A DNA stretch of 64,000 nucleotides from Pseudoalteromonas sp. MEBiC 03607 (GTDB lineage: Bacteria; Pseudomonadota; Gammaproteobacteria; Enterobacterales; Alteromonadaceae). A program made the translations under genes and the position numbers. Below, piece after piece: positions 17,910 through 27,169 of the stretch; the stretch's first letter is position 1; each line of letters starts with the position of its first letter. The stretch is taken from contig NZ_SRRY01000002.1 of NCBI RefSeq assembly GCF_004792295.1, positions 310,001 through 374,000 on the forward strand, written 5' to 3'. The notes beneath the pieces are model-generated. The model was not told where the DNA came from, made no database searches, and worked only from the letters and a program-made list of their open reading frames with translations.

Positions 17910-18365
17910 ATGACAACAAACAAACACCCAACGCTCGATTTACAGCAGTTCTTACCTTACTCATTAACCAATATTGCAATGCAGATGAGTGAGCAATTTA
18001 GTGAGCTATATCAAAAGCAGTTTGATTTAACCGTGCCACAATGGCGAGTAATCGCGAACCTAGCTCAATACGGTGAATGCACTGCTAAACAGTTGTGTGA
18101 TATGGCACAAATGGATAAGTCAACGGTGTCCCGTGCAGTAAAGTCGTTATTAACAAGAAACCTTATCGCAGCAAAAGCGAACCCAACTGATAAACGCGCA
18201 AACTTGTTATCGTTATCAGAGGCAGGAGTAGGTTTGCATAAACAAATTGTTCCGTTAGCAAACGAATGGCAAGCAAGTTTAGTGAGTGACTTAGACAGCC
18301 AAGAAATTAAACAATTTATGAACACTCTTAGTAAGCTTTCCAATTACTTAAATAAAAATGTGTAA
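17910..18365 (+). CDS. MarR-family transcriptional regulator (adjacent to hmgA)
   Basis: A 151-aa winged-helix regulator. The DNA-binding region spans about residues 40-105: VPQWRVIANLAQYGECTAKQLCDMAQMDKSTVSRAVKSLLTRNLI, then DKRANLLSLSEAG as the wing. MarR proteins bind short palindromes as dimers and release on binding small aromatic ligands. Its divergent position against hmgA-maiA makes control of homogentisate catabolism likely; homogentisate itself or a related aromatic could be the ligand. That is inference from position. Confidence 0.88.
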   Translation: MTTNKHPTLDLQQFLPYSLTNIAMQMSEQFSELYQKQFDLTVPQWRVIANLAQYGECTAKQLCDMAQMDKSTVSRAVKSLLTRNLIAAKANPTDKRANLLSLSEAGVGLHKQIVPLANEWQASLVSDLDSQEIKQFMNTLSKLSNYLNKNV

Positions 18366-18414
18366 ATCTGTAATCAATGCATTATAGCAATTGATTTAGG
18401 GAATCGATACGTAT

Positions 18415-18433
18415 ATGATAATGGCTATCATTT
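18415..18433. promoter_or_regulatory. Fur box upstream of the ferric-iron transport operon
   Basis: ATGATAATGGCTATCATTT contains inverted ATGATA (18415-18420) and TATCAT (18426-18431), close to the Fur consensus GATAATGATAATCATTATC. It lies 17 bp before the first start codon, where Fur-Fe(II) would block transcription. Confidence 0.75.
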
Positions 18434-18449
18434 ACAATTAGCAATTTGG

Positions 18450-19274
18450 ATGTCTCCTGTTATGAAATTAGCGTTAAACACCGTGAAGACACTAGGTTTA
18501 AGCCTAGTATTAGCATCTACTTTTATTGCCCAACCTGTATTGGCAAATGGCCCAATTGGTGAGCACGTTAATCATCTAAAAGAAAATTTAAAAGATTACT
18601 CTGATGACGTTGAATGGATGATCAACAAAGTCGATGTCATGGTGAGTGATTACGAAAGCAAAGGTGCTAAAGCTGTAAAAAGTGATGACCTAATCGAATA
18701 CTGGGAATCAGTAAAGTTCCATAGTGCAATTGAAACAAACTATGTACCGGTTTATGCATCAATTTGGCAAAGTATTTATGGCATCAAAATGGCTATTGAT
18801 GATAAAAAACCTGCTGCTGAAGTACGCACTCATCAAAAGGCGTTGAATGCTGCCTTGTGGCAAGGTTTAGGGGCTGTTAAACTTGCCGCGGATTTCCAGC
18901 AAAATGGCTTGTTAAAAGCTGTAAAAGCGACTGCTTCAGAAGAAATGACGCAAAGTGCTACCATCGATGAAATCAAACACAAATTAGACCGTGTTGTTGC
19001 AAAGTACGCAGAGCGTTTAAGTGACGAAGCAACAAAAATCGTACATGATACTTACTTGCATTTATTCGAAGGTGTTGAAGGTACACTTATCGAAAAAGAT
19101 GCGAAGTTAGTCGAAGTGCTCGAAAAAGATTTTAATGTAACCCTGCCAAAAGCGATTTCTGATAAAGGGTCTGTTGACCAAGTACGTGCAGTGGTTGTTG
19201 ATATGCAAGAAAAGCTAGATCGCGCTAAGGTGTTATTAGAAGAAGCCGAAAAAGCTCGTAAGGATGTATTTTAG
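18450..19274 (+). CDS. Helical periplasmic protein heading the iron-transport operon
   Basis: A 274-aa exported protein (signal peptide ends at ...PVLANG; an alternative start is ATG 18462). The mature part is almost wholly helical and rich in Lys, Glu and Ala. Its C-terminal third, HDTYLHLFEGVEGTLIEKDA followed by KLVEVLEKDF and a final coiled helix, resembles the periplasmic helical segment found at the N-terminus of FTR1-type iron permeases. That resemblance is my reading, not a search result. It is the first gene after a Fur box and its stop overlaps the GTG start of the binding-protein gene, so a role in ferric or ferrous iron handling is likely. The exact function is unknown. Confidence 0.72.
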   Translation: MSPVMKLALNTVKTLGLSLVLASTFIAQPVLANGPIGEHVNHLKENLKDYSDDVEWMINKVDVMVSDYESKGAKAVKSDDLIEYWESVKFHSAIETNYVPVYASIWQSIYGIKMAIDDKKPAAEVRTHQKALNAALWQGLGAVKLAADFQQNGLLKAVKATASEEMTQSATIDEIKHKLDRVVAKYAERLSDEATKIVHDTYLHLFEGVEGTLIEKDAKLVEVLEKDFNVTLPKAISDKGSVDQVRAVVVDMQEKLDRAKVLLEEAEKARKDVF

Positions 19275-20314
19275 TGAAGCGTAGAACCTTTATTCAAGGA
19301 CTTGCTGCGTTCGGGGTAGTAGGCGCAATGCCACTACCTCTTTCTCGTGCCTTCGCAGCCAGTGCTGCAAGCCCCGTTTCTGTAAAAGACTTACCCGCCC
19401 TTGAGGGTGACTTAACATTATATTTAGGCCGCGGCGAAGGCGGCTTGTACGAAAACGTACTGCAGTCGATCGAAAAGAATAATCCAAAATTAAATTTATC
19501 AATTCGTAGAGGCCCAACGGCTGCGCTTGGCAATATGATTGTCGCTGAAGCGAAAGCAGGAGTTAAACGTGCTGATTTATTTTGGGCTGTTGACTCAGGT
19601 GCGATTGGTTTAATTACCGACGCGGGTTTGGCTAAACCATTACCAAGTGATTTAGCAGCACAGTTACAGCCACAATTCCGTTACCCTGGTTGGGCACCGG
19701 TTACCGGGCGTATTCGAACTCTACCTTATAACACCAAGCGTCTGAGCAAAGATGATATCCCCGACAGTATCATGGCAATTGCTGACAGCGATTTATCAAT
19801 AGGTTGGGCACCTGCTTATGCTTCTTTTCAATCATTCGTAACGGCTATGCGTATTCTTGAAGGTGAAGATAAAACCGCTAAGTGGCTTAAAAAGGTTCAA
19901 AAACGTTCGAAAACCTATGCTGGTGAGCTTGGTGTAGTAATGGCAGTTGAACGTGGTGAAGTCGATATTGGCTTTGCAAACCATTATTACACATTACGAC
20001 TTAAGTCAGGTAAACCAGACGCTAATCTTGATCTTGCTTTTACCAATCAAGATGCCGGTTGTTTAGTTAATGCATCAGGTGTTTTATCGTTAACAGATAA
20101 CCCTAATGCGATGAATTTTATGCGTTACTTACTAAGTTCTGAAGTACAAAGTTACTTAGCCCGTGAAGCCTATGAAATTCCACTGATCCAAGGTATTGAA
20201 CAACCAGCTGGCTTACCAGCATTAACGGATGTGTCACCGCCGAAAATCGATTTAACTCAATTGGCAGATTTAAGGCCAACACTCGACCTTATGCGCAGTA
20301 GCGGTGTTTTATAA
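19274..20314 (+). CDS. Periplasmic ferric-iron-binding protein (FbpA-like), Tat-exported
   Basis: Extracellular solute-binding protein of 346 aa for an iron(III) ABC transporter. The N-terminus KRRTFIQGLAAFGVVGA carries a twin-arginine motif, so export is by Tat. The mature domain begins with DLTLYLGRGEGGLYENVLQ and includes GFANHYYTLRL near residue 240, where the paired tyrosines match the iron-ligand YY of FbpA proteins. It starts with GTG overlapping the previous stop (TAGTG) and its own stop overlaps the permease start (TAATG). Ferric specificity is supported by the Fur box and YY motif. Confidence 0.87.
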   Translation: MKRRTFIQGLAAFGVVGAMPLPLSRAFAASAASPVSVKDLPALEGDLTLYLGRGEGGLYENVLQSIEKNNPKLNLSIRRGPTAALGNMIVAEAKAGVKRADLFWAVDSGAIGLITDAGLAKPLPSDLAAQLQPQFRYPGWAPVTGRIRTLPYNTKRLSKDDIPDSIMAIADSDLSIGWAPAYASFQSFVTAMRILEGEDKTAKWLKKVQKRSKTYAGELGVVMAVERGEVDIGFANHYYTLRLKSGKPDANLDLAFTNQDAGCLVNASGVLSLTDNPNAMNFMRYLLSSEVQSYLAREAYEIPLIQGIEQPAGLPALTDVSPPKIDLTQLADLRPTLDLMRSSGVL

Positions 20315-21813
20315 TGCGCATACCTGCTTCTTATCCGATGGCGCTGCTTGCAGCGCTTTTGGCGTTAGTGCCAGTTTATATTCTGATCACTTTAGCAAGT
20401 GATGCGACTGCTGTATTTGATAGTCATAACTTAAAAATTCTTGGTAACACCTTATCACTTATGGTGTTAACGGTAATAGGCTCTATTTTAATTGGCGTAC
20501 CTCTGGCGTTTATTAGTGCCTATGTTCAACTTCCTTTTAAAAAGCTGTGGCTTGTTCTGTTTGCCGCTCCACTAGCAATTCCAAGTTATATTGGAGCGTT
20601 TACTTTGTATGCTGCATTTGGCCCCGGTGGTGAGATAAATCAGCTGCTCGGCTTCGAAACGCCGCCTATGTATGGACTAACAGGCGCTGCCATTGTAATG
20701 ACCCTGTATACGTTTCCTTTTGTAATGCTAACAACTCGATCATCTTTACTTAGCTTAGATGCCAGCATGGTTAATGCTGCACGTACTTTAGGTATGTCGA
20801 TGACAATGAGTGTATTTAAAGTTATTTTACCTCGGGTTATCAATGGTATAGCGGCAGGCTCTTTACTGGTTGCGCTTTATACCTTATCAGACTTTGGTAC
20901 ACCGGCGATGATGCGTTTAGATACGTTCACTCGGGTTATTTATGTAGAATACAACGCTTTTGGTTTGAGTCGTGCGGCAATGTTATCGCTACAACTGATG
21001 GTTATCGTTGGATTTTTATTGTTTATCGAGTCACAAATTAAAACAGCTTCAGAACGCCATGGACGTTCATTGATGTTATTTCCATCGAATGGTCAAAAAG
21101 TTGCGATGTTACTGACATTTTTACCAGTATTGCTACTTGCGATTTGTTTACCTTTGGCAATTTTTTTACTTTGGCTTGCCCGTGATGGAGTTGCAGATTT
21201 TGACTTCAGTATTGCTTGGCATTCAGCCTATGCATCGGGTATTGCTGCTATCGTTGCTGTTGTTGTTGCTGTACCTGTTGCTCATGCAGCGTTGAGTGGA
21301 AAAGCAGGGCGTATTATGGAGCGTGTAACTTATTTTGGATTTGGTATTCCGGGTATTGTGATGGGAACGGCATTGGTATATGGCGGTCTACAGTTGCCAC
21401 TCTTTTATCAAACCTTAGCTCTATTAGTAATTGCTTATGTGCTGCGCTTTTTGCCGCTTGCAGTTGGCTCTGTAAGAACCAGTACTGAGCATCTAGATTC
21501 AAGTTTAATAAAGTCAGCACGAGTACTGGGTGCCAGCCCGCGTGAAGCATTTATGCGAATTACTTTACCTTTAACTATGCGCGGTATTATCGCAGGTGCT
21601 GCTTTGGTATTTTTAGAATCAATGCGTGAACTTGAAGCAACACTTTTACTTGGCCCAACGGGTTTTGAAACCCTTTCAACATATTTGTGGCGTGTTTATG
21701 AAGCCGGTTACTTTGGCCGTGCTGCTATTCCTGGCTTATTGTTGGTAGTGATATCAGCTTGCGGCTTGGCTATAATGCTCTCAGGTGAAAAGCGCAGTCA
21801 ATTAGAACATTAA
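20314..21813 (+). CDS. Ferric-iron ABC transporter permease, fused two-domain (FbpB-like)
   Basis: Inner-membrane permease of 499 aa with about twelve hydrophobic helices and two BPD_transp_1 domains, one per half. EAA-loop motifs are visible at about 160-180 (ARTLGMSMTMSVFKVILPRV) and near 425-445 (ARVLGASPREAFMRITLP), which contact the ATPase. Two-domain fusion permeases of this length are usual for FbpB, SfuB and thiamine transporters. It is coupled to the binding protein by a one-base overlap and followed after 11 bp by the ATPase. Confidence 0.93.
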   Translation: MRIPASYPMALLAALLALVPVYILITLASDATAVFDSHNLKILGNTLSLMVLTVIGSILIGVPLAFISAYVQLPFKKLWLVLFAAPLAIPSYIGAFTLYAAFGPGGEINQLLGFETPPMYGLTGAAIVMTLYTFPFVMLTTRSSLLSLDASMVNAARTLGMSMTMSVFKVILPRVINGIAAGSLLVALYTLSDFGTPAMMRLDTFTRVIYVEYNAFGLSRAAMLSLQLMVIVGFLLFIESQIKTASERHGRSLMLFPSNGQKVAMLLTFLPVLLLAICLPLAIFLLWLARDGVADFDFSIAWHSAYASGIAAIVAVVVAVPVAHAALSGKAGRIMERVTYFGFGIPGIVMGTALVYGGLQLPLFYQTLALLVIAYVLRFLPLAVGSVRTSTEHLDSSLIKSARVLGASPREAFMRITLPLTMRGIIAGAALVFLESMRELEATLLLGPTGFETLSTYLWRVYEAGYFGRAAIPGLLLVVISACGLAIMLSGEKRSQLEH

Positions 21814-21824
21814 GGATCAGTTTA

Positions 21825-22835
21825 ATGCTATCAGTTAGTAAGCTGTCTATCGATTATGGTAGCAATCGTGTGGTAAGTGAACTTAACTTATCACTTGGGG
21901 AAAGTGAGATCCTCATGCTAGTTGGTCCAACTGGCTGTGGTAAAAGTACAATTTTACAAGCGTTAGCTGGGCTTATTCCTATTAGCGAAGGCGAAATAAA
22001 TTTAGGTTCATGGCGAGCTACGCCAAAACTAAAAGTTCCCCCGGAAAAACGTAAAGTAGGAATGGTGTTTCAAGATTTTGCCCTTTTTCCACATTTAACT
22101 GTTGAACAGAATATTTGCTTTAGACTTAACGATACTTCTAAAGCCGATCATTGGATAAAGCTACTAGGTCTTGAAGCATTTCGAAGTAAAAAGCCGGCAA
22201 CCTTATCTGGTGGTCAAAAGCAGCGTGTCGCACTCGCTCGAACTCTTGCTCATGAACCAGACTTTGTTTTACTTGATGAACCATTATCTAACCTAGATGC
22301 AGCTCTAAAAGATACTCTTCGATGGGATATTAGAAATGCATTAAAGGCTGCAGGTGTTCCCGCTATTTGGGTGACCCATGACCAAGAGGAAGCCTTATCT
22401 GTCGGTGACCGTGTAGGGGTGCTTAAAGAGGGGGTAATTCAGCAAATTGATACTCCTGAGCGTTGCTTTAGCTTGCCAAGTAATCGTTTTGTGGCACGCT
22501 TTTTAGGTGAGGCAAGTTTCATTGCCGGTAATTGTGTAGGTGATACAGCCACAACAGATATAGGCAATGCACCAGCAATCAAAATTGATCATGATGCAGC
22601 AAAGGTTGATGTATTGTTGCGCCCTGATGATGTGCATCTAATTAATAATGCTAATACAAATAACGGTGAAGTGACCTGGGTACGTTATGAGGGTGGCAGC
22701 CGATTATGCGCTGTTAAACTTGCATGCGATACTGTGGTGACAAGCCGTGTGAGCCATGAGGTGATAGTGCGCCCGGGTGATGCTGTGCATGTTTCAATCA
22801 ATACAACCCATCCACTTGCGGTTTACGCAGCTTAA
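21825..22835 (+). CDS. Ferric-iron ABC transporter ATP-binding protein (FbpC-like)
   Basis: Cytoplasmic ATPase of 336 aa driving the permease. Walker A GPTGCGKST lies at residues 34-42, the Q-loop is VFQDFALFPHL, the ABC signature LSGGQKQR, Walker B FVLLDEPLSNLDAAL and the H-loop VTHDQEEAL. Downstream of the ATPase core is a C-terminal TOBE-like regulatory domain (about residues 250-330). The order first gene, binding protein, permease, ATPase and the Fur box support iron uptake. An intrinsic terminator follows at 22849-22873. Confidence 0.94.
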   Translation: MLSVSKLSIDYGSNRVVSELNLSLGESEILMLVGPTGCGKSTILQALAGLIPISEGEINLGSWRATPKLKVPPEKRKVGMVFQDFALFPHLTVEQNICFRLNDTSKADHWIKLLGLEAFRSKKPATLSGGQKQRVALARTLAHEPDFVLLDEPLSNLDAALKDTLRWDIRNALKAAGVPAIWVTHDQEEALSVGDRVGVLKEGVIQQIDTPERCFSLPSNRFVARFLGEASFIAGNCVGDTATTDIGNAPAIKIDHDAAKVDVLLRPDDVHLINNANTNNGEVTWVRYEGGSRLCAVKLACDTVVTSRVSHEVIVRPGDAVHVSINTTHPLAVYAA

Positions 22836-22848
22836 ATAAAACTTTGTG

Positions 22849-22873
22849 TGCAGGTCAAATTGGCCTGCATTTT
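22849..22873 (+). terminator. Terminator of the iron-transport operon
   Basis: TGCAGGTCAA pairs with TTGGCCTGCA (one G-T wobble) around a short loop, followed by TTTT. It lies 14 bp after the ATPase stop codon. Confidence 0.8.
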
Positions 22874-23008
22874 CATATCAGGGTAGGTCGGGCTTTAGTC
22901 CTTGATCATTCAAGTTTAAAGATTTGTCGCCATAAATGACGACTGACATAACAACGCTGGATCGCGTTAAACATCAGCCCTCAGCCATCAAACGCGATAT
23001 AAAATCGC

Positions 23009-23064
23009 TGCTACTAGCAACTTGCTAACTTTACTCTTGTTCCTTGCTAACTTTCCCCTAGTAA
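23009..23064. repeat. Short direct repeats CTTGCTAACTTT
   Basis: CTTGCTAACTTT occurs at about 23021 and again about 30 bp later, flanked by related words (CTAGCAACTTG, CTAGTAACCTG). Two copies with variant neighbours suggest part of a dispersed intergenic element; I found no other copy in the window. Confidence 0.4.
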
Positions 23065-23095
23065 CCTGTAACTCACTCACTTTCTTCTAAACGTA

Positions 23096-23123
23096 AAAAG
23101 CCCGCCAGTAGGGGCGGGCTTTT
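23096..23123. terminator. Bidirectional terminator after the TonB receptor gene
   Basis: AAAAGCCCGCC (23096-23106) pairs with GGCGGGCTTTT (23113-23123) around a 6-base loop. It serves the minus-strand receptor gene (stop at 23149). Confidence 0.9.
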
Positions 23124-23148
23124 GCTTTATAACAAGGTTAACTCGTTA

Positions 23149-26100
23149 TTAGAATGTGTAACGTACACCTACACGCATTTCCCACACTGATGCGCTGCTT
23201 TGAGTTGCAGTTTTACCATTGTTAGGGGTAAAGTTTGAGTATACATAACGACCTTGGTCATCAAGGTCAACAGTCACCATGCTGTTACCAACAAAACTAC
23301 CTTTCTTAAGTACGCCCCAGTCATCGTTTAACATGTTAGTTAAGTTATCGATAACGAAGAATACTTCACCTTTGTGACCAGGCATGAAACCAGGTAACTC
23401 TTGAGTCATCTTGAAGTTAACTTTCGTGAACCAATCAGCATTTTGACGGTTACGACCAGAGATTTGACCGCGTTCAAGGCCTTGAGCAGAAATCCATTGG
23501 TTAAACTCAGTTACTTCTTCAGGTGTCATGTTGTAAACAACGTTAGGATCATTCACTTCAGGGATATACATTAACTGACGACTACCGTTTGAGTTGTTAT
23601 CACCCCAAACATCATTGTCTCTATCATTAAACGTGTAGCTGTAAGGTAGACCTTTATACGTTTCGCTGAATAGGTTGAAACGTGTGTTGTAACCATCAAA
23701 CAACTCAGTTGTGTAACCTAATGTCATAGTAAAGCGATGTGGGATCTCGTAATCAGATGTGTGTGCACCCGGGTTAGTCGGATCGTATGTCGCTAAGTTA
23801 CCATAGTTTGAGCTCGCTACCGAGCTTGTCATAGGGTTAACATCAGTTGAGTCAGTGTAAGCGTAAGCTAGTTGTAAGCTAATGCCGTTATCAAAGCGTT
23901 TGCTCATCGCAGCAGAGATAACATGCGACTCACCACTGTCGCCACTCACATTAGTAAGTAATAAGTCACCGCGACGACCTTCTTTAGACTTAAGAATTGG
24001 ACGACCATCAAACGTTGTTTCACCAGAATCTTGTAACGCGATATCTTCTAGGAATGCAGCATCTTTACGTTTAGTGAATAAGTAATCTAGTGAGAATACG
24101 TACTCATCTTCAGTTGTGTATGTTGCACCCACTGAGTATTTCCACTCTGATGGCATTTCGAAATCAGGGTCAACAGCGTTTACAGATGAATCACCTGAAC
24201 CAATAACTGTGTTTGCAACTTCATCATACATATCTTGTGGAACTTCGTAACCTGGCGTACCACCGTTAACGTTTGGCGTATTGAATAAATCGATACCGCC
24301 CGAACGGTAAGCACTGATATTAGTAATACCATCGTTAGAGTATGAGTTAGATAACCATACGTTCGGGTTACCACCAGAGAATAAGCCAACACCAGCGCGT
24401 ACTTCTAATGCATCCGTTGCGTACCATTCAAAACCAACACGTGGTTGAATTAAATCGATACCATCGAATGTTGCTTGGTTGCTGAAACCGTAGCGATTAG
24501 TAAAGTTTTCATTGTAGTTTGGTTTGTCGTCACTTGTGTATTTGTCGTAACGAAGACCAAATGTTAATGTTGCATCTAAATCTGTGAAGCTGTACTCATC
24601 TTGTACATAGAAAGTGTGTTGTGCGTATGAGAAGTTAGCAGCTGCGTCAGTTGGGTTGTTTGTACCCGCTGCATTGTTATAGTAGATACGGTCTGCTAAA
24701 CCTGCTTCAAAATCATTAACTGATTTAAAACGCCACTCACCTTGCGTATGCTGAACGAATTGGTTGAATACGTCTAATTCTTCAAACTCATATCCAGCAG
24801 TAATTGTGTGTTGATCAAGGTAATAAGTACCTGCAATTTTTGCTGTTACTGTTTCGTAGCTAAGAGCATTAGATTGACGAGAGTCATCTGGGCCAATATA
24901 GATTGTACCACCATCAGCAGTACGAATTTGCATCTCACCGAAGCTACTTGCCGCATCTAAAGAACGTACAGTTTGGTCAAGCTCAGATTTACCTAGACGA
25001 ACCTCAGTTGAAAATTCATCAGACCAATCTGAGTAAAGTGAACCAATGATTGATGTAAATTCAGCACTTTGCTTGAAGAAGTGATTATCTAAAGTAACAG
25101 TGTTGCTGTAAGCATCCGATTGAGACAGTGTAAAACCATCATTGTAGTTATAGATTAAGTTTGCACGGTGATCGTCGTTGATGTTCCAGTCTAACTTAAC
25201 TAAGATTTTTTCATCTTCAACTGGTGCGCTTGATGGCATTCCACCTGCGTCATAACCGTAAACGTCTTGAGCAATTTGCTGTACACGAGCAACATCTGCC
25301 GCTGAAACACTACCAGTGTCTAAACCGCCGTAGTTGTACTGTTTAACACCTTCAAGTTTTTCGTAAGATGTGAATAAGAAAAGGCTATCTTTAATAAGTG
25401 GTAAGCCAACGTTGAAGCCATAACGTTTTTCAGTGTAATCACCGTTGTCGTAGTCTTCACCTTCGATTTTGTCGCCTTTCATTGAATCATTTGTGTAATC
25501 GAAGAACATACCACCGTGTACTTCGTTACCACCAGATTTAGTAACTGCGTTAATGTTACACGATGTGAAACCACCGTATTGAACATCAAAAGGCGCTAGT
25601 TCAACGGCAACCTGCTCGATTGAATCGAAAGAGAAAGGAGCACGAATTGTCGGGTAACCGTTTGAGCTTAGACCGAAGTTATCGTTCATACGAACGCCGT
25701 CTAGCGTTAAGCTGTTGAAACGTGGGTTACCACCACCACAGTTGATTGAACCGCGGCTATCATCGATTGTTACACGTGGGTCAATACGAACGATGTCACG
25801 TAAGTCACGGTTGATGGCTGGTTGGTTTTCTAAATCTTCAAGTGTGAAAGTCGCAGCAGGACCTGTGCCACCAGACATACGGCTGATAGGACGACCTGTA
25901 ACAACGATTTGTTCGATGTCTGATTGCGGCTCTAACGTAACATTAACAGGGTAGTCAGCACCAACTTGTAGGTTAATGTTGTTGAAAGTTTGATCTGCAA
26001 ATACGTCAGAATCTACAACAACGCGGTAAGGACCACCTACGCGTAGGCCTTTAGCTGTGAAGTAACCCGCATCGTTCGTTTCAGTTTCTTTAGTTGAACC

Positions 26101-26271
26101 TGAAGGTAAGTGAACGATAGTAATCTTAGTGCCAGCAGCAGGGTTGCCGCTAGGACCTTTGATTTGACCCTTGATAGCAGATGTTGTTTCATTTGCTAAC
26201 GCTGCACCACTCACACCAACACATGCTGCAATAGCAAGTGATAGAGCTGTTTTGCGGAGTTGGATTTTCAT
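23149..26271 (-). CDS. Oar-like TonB-dependent outer-membrane receptor
   Basis: A 1040-aa outer-membrane beta-barrel receptor. After a signal peptide (ends ALAN), a carboxypeptidase-regulatory-like beta domain occupies about residues 30-115. The TonB-box region (IEQIVVTGR) and plug follow at about 118-260, with the Oar-type cysteines in SINCGGGNPRFN and TSCNINAVTKSGGN. A barrel of about 750 residues ends in an aromatic C-terminus (MRVGVRYTF). Oar-like receptors in marine Alteromonadales are implicated in uptake of large or peptide-like substrates, but the substrate is usually unknown. It starts 34 bp downstream of an S1/P1 nuclease gene on the same strand. Confidence 0.93.
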   Translation of the reverse strand: MKIQLRKTALSLAIAACVGVSGAALANETTSAIKGQIKGPSGNPAAGTKITIVHLPSGSTKETETNDAGYFTAKGLRVGGPYRVVVDSDVFADQTFNNINLQVGADYPVNVTLEPQSDIEQIVVTGRPISRMSGGTGPAATFTLEDLENQPAINRDLRDIVRIDPRVTIDDSRGSINCGGGNPRFNSLTLDGVRMNDNFGLSSNGYPTIRAPFSFDSIEQVAVELAPFDVQYGGFTSCNINAVTKSGGNEVHGGMFFDYTNDSMKGDKIEGEDYDNGDYTEKRYGFNVGLPLIKDSLFLFTSYEKLEGVKQYNYGGLDTGSVSAADVARVQQIAQDVYGYDAGGMPSSAPVEDEKILVKLDWNINDDHRANLIYNYNDGFTLSQSDAYSNTVTLDNHFFKQSAEFTSIIGSLYSDWSDEFSTEVRLGKSELDQTVRSLDAASSFGEMQIRTADGGTIYIGPDDSRQSNALSYETVTAKIAGTYYLDQHTITAGYEFEELDVFNQFVQHTQGEWRFKSVNDFEAGLADRIYYNNAAGTNNPTDAAANFSYAQHTFYVQDEYSFTDLDATLTFGLRYDKYTSDDKPNYNENFTNRYGFSNQATFDGIDLIQPRVGFEWYATDALEVRAGVGLFSGGNPNVWLSNSYSNDGITNISAYRSGGIDLFNTPNVNGGTPGYEVPQDMYDEVANTVIGSGDSSVNAVDPDFEMPSEWKYSVGATYTTEDEYVFSLDYLFTKRKDAAFLEDIALQDSGETTFDGRPILKSKEGRRGDLLLTNVSGDSGESHVISAAMSKRFDNGISLQLAYAYTDSTDVNPMTSSVASSNYGNLATYDPTNPGAHTSDYEIPHRFTMTLGYTTELFDGYNTRFNLFSETYKGLPYSYTFNDRDNDVWGDNNSNGSRQLMYIPEVNDPNVVYNMTPEEVTEFNQWISAQGLERGQISGRNRQNADWFTKVNFKMTQELPGFMPGHKGEVFFVIDNLTNMLNDDWGVLKKGSFVGNSMVTVDLDDQGRYVYSNFTPNNGKTATQSSASVWEMRVGVRYTF

Positions 26272-26305
26272 TATGTTATTTCCCGTGTTAGAGGTTATGT
26301 TTCAT

Positions 26306-27169
26306 TTATAGTTTGCTGTCAGTTGGCATCTTAAGTGCCTTTACTAACGGTTTTGCTGATTTATCAAATAAACTATTTAATAAACCGGCCAATCTTATCC
26401 CGCCTTGCTGTAGGCGAGTTTTAACAATTGGTAAGTTTTTATAGATATAACTATAACTTACGTTTGTTTCATTTTCTTTATAGATTGAATTTGCAATATT
26501 ATGTGATTCGATTAACCAATCGCTTGGTGAACTGGTAAGGTAGTCCATTATCAACGCTTGATTTGTTGTATTTATAAATTGCGCAAATTCAGTATAGGAC
26601 AAATTTTCATTTTCAATGAGTTTTGAGTCCCATAGGCTATGTAAATTGGTATCTTGCCCGAAGAATGTGACAGAAATATTGTTGCCGCCACGATCTTCAC
26701 TGCGACCTGCATGGAATGGTTGGTGACTATCACCAACAAGATGAACTAAAAAGCGTAAAGCAAACTGTTTTTCTGCAAGTGATGCTTTTTGGTTTTGTAA
26801 AACTGAAATTGAATATTCCATCCCTTCAAGGATGTCAGACACTGTGTCTTTATTGTGGTGGGCATGAGAGTCGAAATGGGGATCAGCATCACCCTCTTTG
26901 AAATTGATGTAATGCCAGCGAGATGACTTTTTTTGCCAAAATTTCTCAGGGGCAGAGCGCATTTCATCGGCCCAAGTGGCAATTTGAGGGAGTGACTCGC
27001 CATCAAGTAAAGGAATTAATGCTTGCCTCGTGGTGTCAGTAATATGCTTAGATGCAATTTCACCAACAATACGATGACCATTTTGTCCCCATGCATTAGC
27101 CGGAGTACTTAACACCGCTGAAATAACAGGTGTCGATAACAGCAACATCTTTATTGTTTTTTGTAACAT
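26306..27169 (-). CDS. S1/P1-family secreted nuclease
   Basis: Zinc-dependent nuclease of 287 aa cutting single-stranded nucleic acids and often acting as 3'-nucleotidase. After the signal peptide (…STPANA) the mature protein begins with the family's N-terminal Trp, WGQNGHRIVGEIA, whose Trp and His bind zinc. Further metal residues are visible in TWADEMR, HYINFKEGDAD, FLVHLVGDSHQPFHAG and NLHSLWD. I start it at the ATG 27169 rather than TTG 27184 to keep a normal signal peptide. It precedes the Oar-like receptor by 34 bp on the same strand, consistent with a two-gene operon. Confidence 0.93.
   Translation of the reverse strand: MLQKTIKMLLLSTPVISAVLSTPANAWGQNGHRIVGEIASKHITDTTRQALIPLLDGESLPQIATWADEMRSAPEKFWQKKSSRWHYINFKEGDADPHFDSHAHHNKDTVSDILEGMEYSISVLQNQKASLAEKQFALRFLVHLVGDSHQPFHAGRSEDRGGNNISVTFFGQDTNLHSLWDSKLIENENLSYTEFAQFINTTNQALIMDYLTSSPSDWLIESHNIANSIYKENETNVSYSYIYKNLPIVKTRLQQGGIRLAGLLNSLFDKSAKPLVKALKMPTDSKL

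Larger units (their letters stand above)
22836..23148. other. 313-bp convergent intergenic region with terminators and repeat-like sequence
   Basis: It contains two terminators (22849-22873 and 23096-23123). Between them is a sequence beginning GTAGGTCGGGCTTTAGTCC and ending in repeated CTTGCTAACTTT words; it has no credible ORF and looks like a dispersed intergenic repeat. Confidence 0.55.

Noticed and set aside
23009..23064. CRISPR-like repeats
   Set aside because: Only two CTTGCTAACTTT copies, no spacers of uniform length and no cas genes nearby.
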